NCBI GenBank assembly: GCA_948759685.1 | Contig: CAQBGY010000006.1 | Location: 1-33,638 of the forward strand | Direction: 5' to 3' | Source: an uncultured Eubacterium sp. | Lineage (GTDB): Bacteria > Bacillota_A > Clostridia > Lachnospirales > Lachnospiraceae | DNA length: 33,638 nt | Shown: positions 16,039 to 24,225 of the stretch, piece after piece | Numbering within the stretch: position 1 is the stretch's first letter | Layout: each line of letters opens with the position of its first letter | Position numbers and translations under genes: made by a program | Notes under the pieces: generated by a model | Seen by the model: the letters and a program-made list of their open reading frames with translations, nothing else | The model's database searches: none | What the model was told of the DNA's origin: nothing

Positions 16039-16434
16039 TTACTCTGATTTTTTCTTATCTTCTTTATTTTCTTCGGGACCTTCTTTAATTATTTCATATA
16101 TCTCTTCACCCGATTTAGATGTATTAAAAATGTAAGTTCCCGGTTTAATGCTTTTTGTGTCATATACATAAGATTGAATCTTAAATATCGTAGTATCTTT
16201 AATAATTCCATATTCCTCTAAAGTGTCTGCTAAAGCATCAATTGACGTTCCTTCTTTTACTGTTACAGGCATATCGGTACCCGGTGCCGGATCTACTCCT
16301 TCAGAATAAAAAATTGATGAACCAAAATTAAAGGCAGCCGTAGCACATATTACAATAACCACTACCATAATAACATACTTACATATTTTAACCGAAACAT
16401 TAGCAAAGCCTTTTGATGTGTTACTCTTATCCAT
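16039..16434 (-). CDS. Minimal MltG-like membrane protein without transglycosylase domain
   Basis: A 131-residue protein with a basic cytoplasmic N-terminus, one membrane helix (about 18-40) and an extracellular part. VTVKEGTSIDALADTLEEYGIIKD and KPGTYIFNTSKSGEEIYEIIKEGP correspond to the LysM-like N-terminal part of MltG (YceG-like). The C-terminal catalytic domain with the glutamate is absent, and the protein ends in a charged tail. It sits where yrrL (mltG) sits in B. subtilis, between RNase J and trmR, so it is probably a reduced orthologue that binds peptidoglycan but cannot cut it. I saw no further MltG-like frame downstream. Confidence 0.75.
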   Translation of the reverse strand: MDKSNTSKGFANVSVKICKYVIMVVVIVICATAAFNFGSSIFYSEGVDPAPGTDMPVTVKEGTSIDALADTLEEYGIIKDTTIFKIQSYVYDTKSIKPGTYIFNTSKSGEEIYEIIKEGPEENKEDKKKSE

Positions 16435-16446
16435 ATATACTCCTGA

Positions 16447-18108
16447 CTATTCCACTTCCATAATAATTGGTAAAATCATCGGACTTCTTTTCATTGTCTT
16501 CCATAAATATTCACCAAGACTGTCCTTAACAACCATCTTAATCTTGCCCCAGTCAACATTTCTGCTTTCGAGGCAATCCAACAATGCATTTGTAACAACC
16601 TCTTTCGCATTTTCAATGAGATTTTCAGACTCTCTCACATAGACAAACCCTCTTGTTACAATATCCGGTCCTGCCAGAATCTGATTAGAATACTTCTCTA
16701 AAGTTAACACAACGATAATAATTCCATTTTCTGCAAGATTCTGTCTGTCTCTCAATACAATGTTTCCAACATCACCAACACCCAAACCGTCAACCAGTAC
16801 AGAGCCGGCCGGAACTTTTCCTTCAACCTTTGCTGATTCACCGTTGAGTGCCAACACATCTCCTGATTCTAATAGAAAAACATTCTCCTTTGGTATACCC
16901 ATGCTTTCCGCAAGTCTGCCATGTTCTTTCAAATGCTGGTACTCACCATGAACCGGAATTGCATACTTTGGTTTTACTAATGCATACATTAACTTAATCT
17001 CTTCCTGACATGCATGTCCCGAAACATGAGTATCCTGGAAAATAACTTCTGCACCCTGATGATACAGTTCATTAATAACTTTCGTTACTGCTTTCTCATT
17101 TCCCGGAATCGGTGTAGAACTGAATACAATCGTATCACTAGGTTTTATATGAACCTTTCTATGAAGAGATGCCGCCATACGTGATAATGCAGCCATAGAT
17201 TCTCCCTGACTGCCAGTTGTAATTAAAACTAACTGATCATCTGTATAATTATCCATCTCCTCTATACTAATCAATGTATTTTCAGGTATTTTCAGGTATT
17301 CCATTTCCCTTGCAACTGAGATAATGTTTACCATACTTCTTCCTTCTACAATTACTTTTCGCTTATATTTACATGCTGTATTTATAATCTGCTGCACTCT
17401 ATCCACATTTGATGCAAAAGTAGCAATAATTATTCTGCTCTTCTTATGTTCTGCAAAAATATGTTCAAAAGTCTCTCCGACTTTGCGCTCTGATGGTGTA
17501 AAGCCCGGTCTCAACGCATTAGTACTGTCACACAATAATGCCAGTACACCTTTCTTGCCTAATTCACTAAATCTTGCAAGATTAATCGCATCACCAAACA
17601 CCGGTGTATAATCTACCTTAAAATCCCCGGTGTGTATAATAATTCCCTCCGGTGTGTGTATCGCCAATGCCGCCGCATCTGCAATACTATGATTTGTTCT
17701 GATAAATTCTATTCTGAAATCACCTAGATGAATGCTCTGACCAAACTTTATCACTTTTCGTTTCACAGCCTTTAACAGCTCATGTTCACTTAATTTACCT
17801 TCTATAATTCCCATTGTCAACTTTGTTGCATAAATCGGTGCATTTACTTCCTTTAATACATATGGCAGTGCACCAATATGATCTTCATGCCCATGGGTTA
17901 TTACAAATCCCTTAATCTTGTCTATATTTTCTCTCAAAAAAGTAATATCCGGTATTACACAGTCGATACCCAGCATATCATCTGTTGGAAATGACAAGCC
18001 GCAGTCCACAACAACAATACTGTCATTGTACTCAAAGGCAGTCATGTTCATTCCAATTTCTTCCAAACCTCCTAATGGAATTACTTTTATTTTTGAATTG
18101 TCACTCAT
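16447..18108 (-). CDS. rnj: Ribonuclease J
   Basis: A metallo-beta-lactamase/beta-CASP nuclease of 553 residues with endo- and 5'-exonuclease activity in mRNA turnover and rRNA maturation. Motif HGHEDHIG lies at 72-79. Other zinc-site segments are FIRTNHSIADAAALAI and IHTGDFKVD. The beta-CASP segment includes TTGSQGESMAALSRMA and HVSGHACQEEIKLM, and CIPVHGEYQHL-type residues appear as YAIPVHGEYQHL. The C-terminal domain is present. It lies 12 bases before the MltG-like gene. A large non-coding gap (114 bases) with a weak hairpin AGGTC/GACCT (18170-18185) separates it from DUF1292. Confidence 0.96.
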   Translation of the reverse strand: MSDNSKIKVIPLGGLEEIGMNMTAFEYNDSIVVVDCGLSFPTDDMLGIDCVIPDITFLRENIDKIKGFVITHGHEDHIGALPYVLKEVNAPIYATKLTMGIIEGKLSEHELLKAVKRKVIKFGQSIHLGDFRIEFIRTNHSIADAAALAIHTPEGIIIHTGDFKVDYTPVFGDAINLARFSELGKKGVLALLCDSTNALRPGFTPSERKVGETFEHIFAEHKKSRIIIATFASNVDRVQQIINTACKYKRKVIVEGRSMVNIISVAREMEYLKIPENTLISIEEMDNYTDDQLVLITTGSQGESMAALSRMAASLHRKVHIKPSDTIVFSSTPIPGNEKAVTKVINELYHQGAEVIFQDTHVSGHACQEEIKLMYALVKPKYAIPVHGEYQHLKEHGRLAESMGIPKENVFLLESGDVLALNGESAKVEGKVPAGSVLVDGLGVGDVGNIVLRDRQNLAENGIIIVVLTLEKYSNQILAGPDIVTRGFVYVRESENLIENAKEVVTNALLDCLESRNVDWGKIKMVVKDSLGEYLWKTMKRSPMILPIIMEVE

Positions 18109-18222
18109 TATTAATTAAACTCCTCCTAATTCTTATTTCCGCTCACGTATTTTTACGCACAAACATAAAAGGTCTGATTTGACCTCTCATCACTCCATAG
18201 CTAATGCCCGAAGACTAAGTCT

Positions 18223-18495
18223 TTAATCTTCAACTGTTACATCAATATCTTCCAGCAATTCTGAAAAAATCTTTCCTATGTAATCAATCTCTGATTCATT
18301 ATCTACTAATTCATAAACAGCTTCTTCATCTTCGTCATCAGATATATCTTTTAATATATAAGCTTCTGCTTCCTCATCCTCGCCATCACTATCTGTCACG
18401 AGAATGTAATTTACATTATTAATTCTTGTTTCTTCAATAACAAACATCTCTATCTCTTTGCCATCTTCGTCTACAAAAACAATCATTTCTTCCAT
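18223..18495 (-). CDS. DUF1292 acidic protein (YrzB-like)
   Basis: A strongly acidic 90-residue cytoplasmic protein. FVDEDGKEIEMFVIEETRINN followed by NYILVTDSD and EAYILKDISDDEDE is the usual DUF1292 beta-rich pattern. The family has no established biochemical role. It is found next to ruvX and ireB across Firmicutes, as here (44 bases after ruvX), and this context is its main identifier. Confidence 0.9.
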   Translation of the reverse strand: MEEMIVFVDEDGKEIEMFVIEETRINNVNYILVTDSDGEDEEAEAYILKDISDDEDEEAVYELVDNESEIDYIGKIFSELLEDIDVTVED

Positions 18496-18539
18496 TTTTA
18501 ATCACTTCACCTTTCAATTTTATCGGCATCATATCGCTT

Positions 18540-18962
18540 CTATTCTGCGTTACTATTCAGATAATCTTCCAGTATTACCTTTGCTGCTACCATGTCTACA
18601 TAATTATATCTGTCTTCTTTTTTTATACCCATGAAATCCATAATTTCGTATGCTTCTACTGTAGTAAGTCTTTCATCCTGAAAAATAATTTCTTTTCCTG
18701 TTCTACGCTTCAGCATCTGCGCAAACTCTTTTGTTTTCCTGACCCGCTCTCCCTCACTGCCATCTAGCATCACCGGATAACCAAGTATTACTTTATCCAC
18801 CTGGAATTCTTCAATCAATGCTTCAATACGTGCCAATGTCTGTCTTAATTTATCGGGAGACTTTCTGCGGACGATTTCCACTCCTGTCGCAGTAATCCCC
18901 AGTTCGTCTGACACAGCAACACCTACTGTTTTCGAACCGAAGTCTAACGCTAATAATCTCAT
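18540..18962 (-). CDS. ruvX: Holliday junction resolvase-like RuvX (YqgF)
   Basis: A 140-residue RNase H-fold nuclease. The family acts in pre-16S rRNA 5'-end processing and has also been linked to Holliday junctions. The N-terminal LLALDFGSKTVGVAVSD has the first catalytic aspartate. VILGYPVMLDGSEGER and IIFQDERLTTVEAYEIM carry the other conserved acidic residues. It is the middle gene of ireB-ruvX-DUF1292, spaced by about 50 and 44 bases. Confidence 0.95.
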   Translation of the reverse strand: MRLLALDFGSKTVGVAVSDELGITATGVEIVRRKSPDKLRQTLARIEALIEEFQVDKVILGYPVMLDGSEGERVRKTKEFAQMLKRRTGKEIIFQDERLTTVEAYEIMDFMGIKKEDRYNYVDMVAAKVILEDYLNSNAE

Positions 18963-19012
18963 ATTCTCTTAACCTTTTTCTAATCAATTAAACCACAAAG
19001 AAATCTAAAAGA

Positions 19013-19273
19013 TTACTTAAGTTTATTATTGATATAATATTTTACAGCCTCTTCAATCAGTTCATCACGCTCCACCTTCATAATAAGGCTTCTTGCGTTT
19101 TTATGACTGGTAATATAAGTCGGGTCTCCTGACATAATATATCCTACAATCTGATTTACCGGATTATAACCCTTCTCAGATAATGCTTCGTATACCTGCT
19201 TAAAAATCTCCTCTACTCCCAGTTTCTGTTCTTGTCCTACATTGAAGTACTGTGTGTTTTCTAAATTATTCAT
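19013..19273 (-). CDS. ireB: IreB family regulatory phosphoprotein
   Basis: An 86-residue protein of the IreB/YrzL (DUF965) family. In Enterococcus faecalis IreB is phosphorylated by the PASTA kinase IreK on N-terminal threonine and restrains cephalosporin resistance. The body LSEKGYNPVNQIVGYIMSGDPTYITSHKNAR is the family hallmark. A threonine is present near the N-terminus (NLENTQYF), but phosphorylation is not shown by sequence. It heads the ireB-ruvX-DUF1292 unit, 57 bases after mtaB. Confidence 0.93.
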   Translation of the reverse strand: MNNLENTQYFNVGQEQKLGVEEIFKQVYEALSEKGYNPVNQIVGYIMSGDPTYITSHKNARSLIMKVERDELIEEAVKYYINNKLK

Positions 19274-19330
19274 CTCATCACGTCCTTTTTTTGCCTTTTT
19301 TGGCAGTATAGTATAAGTTTAATATAAAAG

Positions 19331-20626
19331 TTATCTAGTGGCAAGCATTATTTCATCATTTATAAAGTCTTTTATCTCAACCTCAATGACTTTACCTGAC
19401 ACATCTTCTTTACTCTCCATTGCAACTTCTATGTAATTTCTGGTGTGCCCTGCATAATACTCTCTTCCATCTATTTTTTTAATTTCCTCAAACAGTACAG
19501 ATTCTCTCTGTCCAATAAAACTTTCTCGGTACTTTTTTGTTAGTTCCATTCCCGCTTGAATCAACAGCTCACTGCGTCTTGATTTTTCTTTTTCTTCAAT
19601 CTGTTCCGGCATATTTGCTGCTACTGTACCGTTTCTTTTTGAGTATTTGAATACATGCAGCTGTGCAAATTCTACCATCTCTGTAAATTTTACAGTGGTT
19701 TCAAAATCAAACGTACTCTCTCCCGGAAATCCTACAATAATATCTGTAGTGATTGCAGGGTTTTCAAATGCCTGTCTTAACATATCACACTTTTCTAAAT
19801 ATTCTTTCGTCGTATAATGTCTGTTCATAGATTTTAAAATACTATCACATCCGCTTTGTAATGACAAATGAAAATGAGGACAGATTTTTTTTACTTTTCG
19901 TAATCTCTCCACAAACTTCACCGTAATAATTTCCGGATCAATAGAACCCAGTCGGATTCTTTCTATTCCATCTACTCCATCCGCCATTTCAATTACATCA
20001 ATTAAACGTTTGTCTCCATCCTGATAAAACCCTAAATTAATTCCTGTTAAAACAATTTCACAGAATCCACTTTCCGCCAGTCTTTCCATCTCATTTTTTA
20101 TATTAACCAGTTTGCGACTTCTTATTCTTCCTCTGGCATACGGGATAATACAATATGAACAGAAATTATTGCAGCCATCCTGTATTTTCATATGTGCTCG
20201 TGTATGTTCTGTAACTGTAGAAATTTCCAAATCCTCATATTCCTCTGTGTGATTGATATCTATTAAATGAATATTCTCATTCTTTTCAAAAAAAGTATCA
20301 AGAATCTCCACAATGTCTTTCTTCTTATTATTTCCAACAATAATATCTATAGACAAATCTTCTTTTATTTTTTCTGTGGCAGTCTGAACATAACATCCTG
20401 TAGCCACCACCACTGACTCCGGATTTTTTGACTTCGCCTTATGGAGCATCTGTCTGGATTTTCTGTCTGCCATATTTGTAACAGAACATGTATTTACAAT
20501 GTATACATCTGCTTTTTCTGTAAAATCTACAATTTCATATCCACTTTTTTCTAGTAATTGAGTCATAGCCTCTGTTTCATAGGAATTTACTTTACACCCT
20601 AAATTATGTAATGCTGCCTTACGCAT
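19331..20626 (-). CDS. mtaB: tRNA (N6-threonylcarbamoyladenosine37-C2)-methylthiotransferase MtaB
   Basis: A radical-SAM enzyme of 431 residues that adds a methylthio group to t6A37 in tRNA. The N-terminal MTTase domain has cysteines in NLGCKVNSYE, VNTCSVTN and ATGCYVQ for the auxiliary cluster. The radical SAM motif CNNFCSYC (about 152-159) binds the catalytic cluster. A C-terminal TRAM domain (about 370-428) completes the family layout. B. subtilis has it as yqeV after dnaJ-prmA-rsmE. Here it lies in the same neighbourhood but separated by desulfurase-thiI and the HPr-like gene. It is divergent from the HPr-like gene. Confidence 0.95.
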   Translation of the reverse strand: MRKAALHNLGCKVNSYETEAMTQLLEKSGYEIVDFTEKADVYIVNTCSVTNMADRKSRQMLHKAKSKNPESVVVATGCYVQTATEKIKEDLSIDIIVGNNKKKDIVEILDTFFEKNENIHLIDINHTEEYEDLEISTVTEHTRAHMKIQDGCNNFCSYCIIPYARGRIRSRKLVNIKNEMERLAESGFCEIVLTGINLGFYQDGDKRLIDVIEMADGVDGIERIRLGSIDPEIITVKFVERLRKVKKICPHFHLSLQSGCDSILKSMNRHYTTKEYLEKCDMLRQAFENPAITTDIIVGFPGESTFDFETTVKFTEMVEFAQLHVFKYSKRNGTVAANMPEQIEEKEKSRRSELLIQAGMELTKKYRESFIGQRESVLFEEIKKIDGREYYAGHTRNYIEVAMESKEDVSGKVIEVEIKDFINDEIMLATR

Positions 20627-20687
20627 AAAACTTCTCCTTTTTCCGACAATTTCACTATTTTTTTATAAGAATTTATAATTTCTTCGA

Positions 20688-20716
20688 TTGAACAAAATAC
20701 TAATCCATGATATTAT
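20688..20716 (+). promoter_or_regulatory. Promoter of the HPr-like gene
   Basis: TTGAAC (20688-20693) and TATTAT (20711-20716) are 17 bases apart, giving a start near 20723. This shows that the in-frame TTG at 20688 is part of the promoter and not a start codon. Confidence 0.72.
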
Positions 20717-20747
20717 GTACTTATTAAGAAAGAGAGGTGTGTTAAAA

Positions 20748-20975
20748 ATGAAAACAGTGACAATCAATCTTGGTTCAATAGATAAAGTAAAATCTTTTGT
20801 CAATGATATAACAAAGTTTGATAGTGACTTCGATTTAGTTTCAGGCCGCTACGTTATTGATGCAAAATCAATTATGGGAATCTTTAGTTTAGACCTTTCA
20901 AAACCAATTGATTTAAATATACATAGCGAATCAAATGTTGAAGATATTTTAGAAGTACTTGAAAAATATAAATAA
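20748..20975 (+). CDS. HPr-like protein lacking the phosphorylated histidine
   Basis: A 75-residue protein. The second half DAKSIMGIFSLDLSKPIDLNIHSE is a clear match to the HPr fold (AKSIMGVMSL in true HPr, which contains the regulatory serine). The active loop that would read G-x-HARPA instead reads LGSIDKVKSFV, with no histidine. It therefore cannot pass phosphate from enzyme I to PTS permeases in the usual way, but might act as a regulator through the Ser site. GAGAGG lies about 10 bases before the ATG, and the promoter precedes it. It is the only conventional plus-strand gene in the window, with its own terminator, so it forms a single-gene unit. Confidence 0.82.
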   Translation: MKTVTINLGSIDKVKSFVNDITKFDSDFDLVSGRYVIDAKSIMGIFSLDLSKPIDLNIHSESNVEDILEVLEKYK

Positions 20976-20990
20976 ATTGACTTCCTTCAG

Positions 20991-21074
20991 CGTAATAATA
21001 TATTAGACAGCAATATATTATTACGTTGGTTGTTTCTTTTCAGGGATTGGTCCGAAATGGCCAATCCCTTTTTT
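20991..21074 (+). terminator. Two hairpins ending the HPr-like transcript
   Basis: First, CGTAATAATATATT (20991-21004) pairs perfectly with 21012-21025. Then GGGATTGG (21043-21050) pairs with CCAATCCC (21061-21068) and is followed by TTTTTT (21069-21074), a standard plus-strand terminator. The T-run overlaps the stop codon of convergent thiI. Confidence 0.88.
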
Positions 21075-22251
21075 ACTGAATCTTTATCAGTTCTGCAGTA
21101 TTTACTGCTTCATCAAACATTCTATCAATCTCTTCTGCAAGTTTTTTCTCTGAATTTTTTATCACGTTAATATTTGGTTTCGTAACCGGATGCTTTGCTA
21201 CAAATGTCGTACAGCAGTCTTCATATGGAAGAATAGATGTTTCATAACTTCCAATCTTTAATGATACATCTATAATCTCCTGCTTATCAAAAGCGATGAC
21301 AGGTCTGAATACCGGCAATGTACAGACTTCATTTGTTGCCGCAAGGCTCTGCATCGTCTGACTCGCCACCTGACCAATGGACTCTCCTGTGATTAGTCCA
21401 TGAGCGCCTTCCTGTTTTGCAAAATACTCAGCAATCTTCATCATGTACCTACGCATTATAATTGTGAGTTCATCATGTGGACATTTATCATAAATATACA
21501 TCTGAATATCTGTAAAATTCACTACATACAGATTCATCGGACCGGAATACTTTGATACGATTTTTGCAAGGTCTACTACCTTCTGTTTTGCTCTCTCTGA
21601 TGTATATGGTGGTGCATGAAAATACACTGCATCTACCACAACGCCACGCTTTGCTGTCATCCAGCCGGCTACCGGACTATCAATTCCTCCTGATAAAAGA
21701 AGCATTCCTTTTCCTGCTGTTCCTACAGGCATTCCACCTGGTCCCGGAAGAATTTTGGAATAAATATTAATATGATTTCTAATCTCTACATTTAAAATCA
21801 CATCCGGATTATGTACATCTACGTGAAGCTTTGGAAAAGCATCCAATATTTTACCACCCAGCTCTGCATTGATTTCCATGGAATCCATTGGATAGTTTTT
21901 TCTGGCACGTCTTGCCATCACTTTGAATGTGAAGTTTTTATCCTCATAATTCTCTTCAATATATTTTACAACATTATCTGCCAAATCATCAAATCCATTG
22001 TCATCTATCTGTACCATCGGGCAGATTCCAACAATACCAAACACATGCTGCAGAGCATCTACCGCCTCGTCATAATCATAATCGCTCAGAGCTATAGCAT
22101 AAACTCTTCCGTTTTCTTTTGTAACTTGAAACTCTCCCTCAATTTTATCCAAAGCTCTTTTTGCATTATCCACTAATGCATTTTCAAATATATATCTGTT
22201 TTTTCCCTTTACGCCAATCTCAGCGTACTTTATCAAAAATGATTTAAACAT
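21073..22251 (-). CDS. thiI: tRNA 4-thiouridine synthase ThiI
   Basis: An ATP pyrophosphatase-type enzyme of 392 residues that thiolates U8 of tRNA and may supply sulfur for thiamin. An N-terminal ferredoxin-like and THUMP domain (about 1-165) is followed by the PP-loop LLSGGIDSPVAGWM (about 185-198). The fragment GLITGESIGQVASQTMQSL is characteristic. The C-terminal rhodanese domain of E. coli ThiI is absent, as in most Firmicutes, so sulfur is probably delivered directly by the desulfurase encoded 12 bases upstream. AAGGAG precedes the ATG by six bases. Confidence 0.96.
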   Translation of the reverse strand: MFKSFLIKYAEIGVKGKNRYIFENALVDNAKRALDKIEGEFQVTKENGRVYAIALSDYDYDEAVDALQHVFGIVGICPMVQIDDNGFDDLADNVVKYIEENYEDKNFTFKVMARRARKNYPMDSMEINAELGGKILDAFPKLHVDVHNPDVILNVEIRNHINIYSKILPGPGGMPVGTAGKGMLLLSGGIDSPVAGWMTAKRGVVVDAVYFHAPPYTSERAKQKVVDLAKIVSKYSGPMNLYVVNFTDIQMYIYDKCPHDELTIIMRRYMMKIAEYFAKQEGAHGLITGESIGQVASQTMQSLAATNEVCTLPVFRPVIAFDKQEIIDVSLKIGSYETSILPYEDCCTTFVAKHPVTKPNINVIKNSEKKLAEEIDRMFDEAVNTAELIKIQ

Positions 22252-22263
22252 ATCTTCTCCTTC

Positions 22264-23430
22264 TTATCTCCTTACATATTTTCTTAGTACCGGTAACAAC
22301 TGATTTAACTGTTCCATGCAATAATCAATTTCTTCTTTTGTATTAAATTCACTAAAACTAAATCGTATGGTTGAACCTAATAAATCCTTATCTATGTTCA
22401 TTGCCTTTAATGTTCTACTAATGGACGGTCTATTAGATGAGCACGCACTTCCTGCTGAAACATAAATGCCCTTATCCTCCAATGCATGAAGCAGCACTTC
22501 ACTTCGTACGCCACGAAAACTTGCACTAACAATATGAGGTGCCCCCTCATTTCCTTTCCTGCTATTGATTGTCACTCCTTCTATTTCTGATAATCTATCT
22601 ATCAGATAGTCTTTTAATTCTGTCATTCTCCGAACATTTTGTTCCAAATTATCATAGCAATCCTTTGCTGCCTGTCCAATTCCTGCGATTCCTGGTACAT
22701 TTTCCGTCCCAGAACGAATACCATCCTGCTGTCCACCGCCGGATATAATAGGATTAATCTTTGTATTCTTTTTGATATAAATAAATCCACTTCCTTTTGA
22801 TCCATGAATCTTATGGCCACTTACCGTCAGGATATCAATGTGCTCCTTCTTTGGTCTGATTTCCATTTTTCCAAATGCCTGAATTGCATCCACATGATAA
22901 ACAACCTTTGGATTTATGGTTTTAATATACTTTCCTATCTCTCCAACAGGCTGTATTGCTCCAACTTCATTATTTACGTGCATCACAGAAACAAGAAGCG
23001 TGTCCTCACTCATTTCCTTTTTCAGGGATTCTATATTTACCACTCCATAACGGTCTACCGGAAGATATGCCACATTGTATCCCTCTTTCTCTAAATATTT
23101 CATGGGACTTGCAACAGATGCATGTTCTACCTCTGTAGTAATAATTTTATTTCCACTACGTTTATTTGCCTCTACCACACCCACAATTGCCAGATTATTT
23201 CCCTCTGTTCCACCAGATGTAAAATAGATTTCCTTTTCATCTACTTTTAAAATCTTTGCAATATTCTCTTTTGCTGTCTTAATATATTTTTCAGCTTCCA
23301 CTCCTACCATATGCATAGAGGACGGATTCCCATAATCTTCTGTCATAGTTTTTACAACAATATCTTTTACAGAATCTGTCACTCTCGTAGTTGCCGAATT
23401 ATCAAAATACGCTTCCATATTTTGCACCAA
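22264..23430 (-). CDS. Cysteine desulfurase (IscS/NifS class)
   Basis: A PLP enzyme that takes sulfur from cysteine (388 residues). The PLP lysine is in SGHKIHGSKGSGF (about 202-214). The active-site cysteine loop is SAGSACSSNRPSISRTL (about 321-337). The N-terminal AYFDNSATTRV is typical of the class. Immediately upstream of thiI, it matches the dedicated NifZ-ThiI pair of B. subtilis, so U8 thiolation is the likeliest role. The start is either GTG at 23430, four bases after AAAGG, or ATG at 23418, giving MEAYFDNSATT. Neither spacing is ideal. Confidence 0.95.
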   Translation of the reverse strand: MVQNMEAYFDNSATTRVTDSVKDIVVKTMTEDYGNPSSMHMVGVEAEKYIKTAKENIAKILKVDEKEIYFTSGGTEGNNLAIVGVVEANKRSGNKIITTEVEHASVASPMKYLEKEGYNVAYLPVDRYGVVNIESLKKEMSEDTLLVSVMHVNNEVGAIQPVGEIGKYIKTINPKVVYHVDAIQAFGKMEIRPKKEHIDILTVSGHKIHGSKGSGFIYIKKNTKINPIISGGGQQDGIRSGTENVPGIAGIGQAAKDCYDNLEQNVRRMTELKDYLIDRLSEIEGVTINSRKGNEGAPHIVSASFRGVRSEVLLHALEDKGIYVSAGSACSSNRPSISRTLKAMNIDKDLLGSTIRFSFSEFNTKEEIDYCMEQLNQLLPVLRKYVRR

Positions 23431-23460
23431 ACCTTTCTAACCAAGGGATTTCCCTATTTT

Positions 23461-24198
23461 CTATTCTTCCATAAAATACATCAGTACAGACATCAACATC
23501 ATACCTGCTGTCTCAGTTCGAAGAATTCGTTTTCCCAATGTAATTTCTTTTGCCCCACTTTGCTGTGCCATCTCTACTTCTTCTTTTGCAAATCCACCTT
23601 CTGAACCAATAAAAATTCCAACATTCATTCCGGTTTTTATTGTGGAAATTATCTCTCTGGTCTGTTCCATGTTTTCAGCTTCTTCATAAGGAATGAGAAG
23701 CATGTCCATATCTTTTGCCATCGTAAGTGCCTGCTTATATGTTACAGGCTCAATAACCTGTGGAATAATGCCACGTTTTGACTGCTTTGCAGCACTCTCT
23801 GCAATAGCATTCCACCGTTTCGTCTTGGCTGCTGCTTTTTTTGCATCTAATTTTACAACACACCGTTTCGTTGCCATAGGAACAATCTGATAGGCTCCCA
23901 GTTCAATCATCTTCTGGATAATCAGCTCCATCTTATCGCCCTTTGGCAATGCTTGAAATAAGGTAACCTTAATGGGCAGTTCCCTGGTCTGCCCATTAAT
24001 ATCTTCTATATCAACAATTACTTCATCTTCTTTCAACTGACGAATAGCGCAAATATATTCTCTATCACTGCCATCGCTGACTAAAACAGTTTCTCCTATC
24101 TTCATACGAAGAACATTTTTTATATGATTTACGTCTTTGCCTGTTATGGAAATTGCCTCTTCGCCAATCTGTTCGGGCTCTACAAAAAATCGATACAT
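23461..24198 (-). CDS. rsmE: 16S rRNA (uracil1498-N3)-methyltransferase RsmE
   Basis: A SPOUT-family methyltransferase of 245 residues that methylates U1498 of 16S rRNA. It has an N-terminal PUA-like domain (about 1-70, with VNHIKNVLRMKIGE). The C-terminal knot carries NVGIFIGSEGGFAKEEVEMA and LGKRILRTETAGMM, which form the SAM pocket. It follows prmA by 27 bases, as yqeU follows yqeT in B. subtilis. The ribosome-binding site is weak: AAAGGAAA lies far from the ATG and AAGAG too close. Confidence 0.95.
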   Translation of the reverse strand: MYRFFVEPEQIGEEAISITGKDVNHIKNVLRMKIGETVLVSDGSDREYICAIRQLKEDEVIVDIEDINGQTRELPIKVTLFQALPKGDKMELIIQKMIELGAYQIVPMATKRCVVKLDAKKAAAKTKRWNAIAESAAKQSKRGIIPQVIEPVTYKQALTMAKDMDMLLIPYEEAENMEQTREIISTIKTGMNVGIFIGSEGGFAKEEVEMAQQSGAKEITLGKRILRTETAGMMLMSVLMYFMEE

Positions 24199-24225
24199 CT
24201 CTTTTGTCCGAATTTCCTTTCGCTA

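Noticed and set aside
18170..18185. AGGTC/GACCT hairpin between DUF1292 and RNase J as terminator
   Set aside because: Only a 5-bp stem with four T; too weak to call.
20688..20747. Twenty extra N-terminal codons for the HPr-like protein
   Set aside because: The TTG at 20688 is the -35 box of the promoter, so the start must be downstream.
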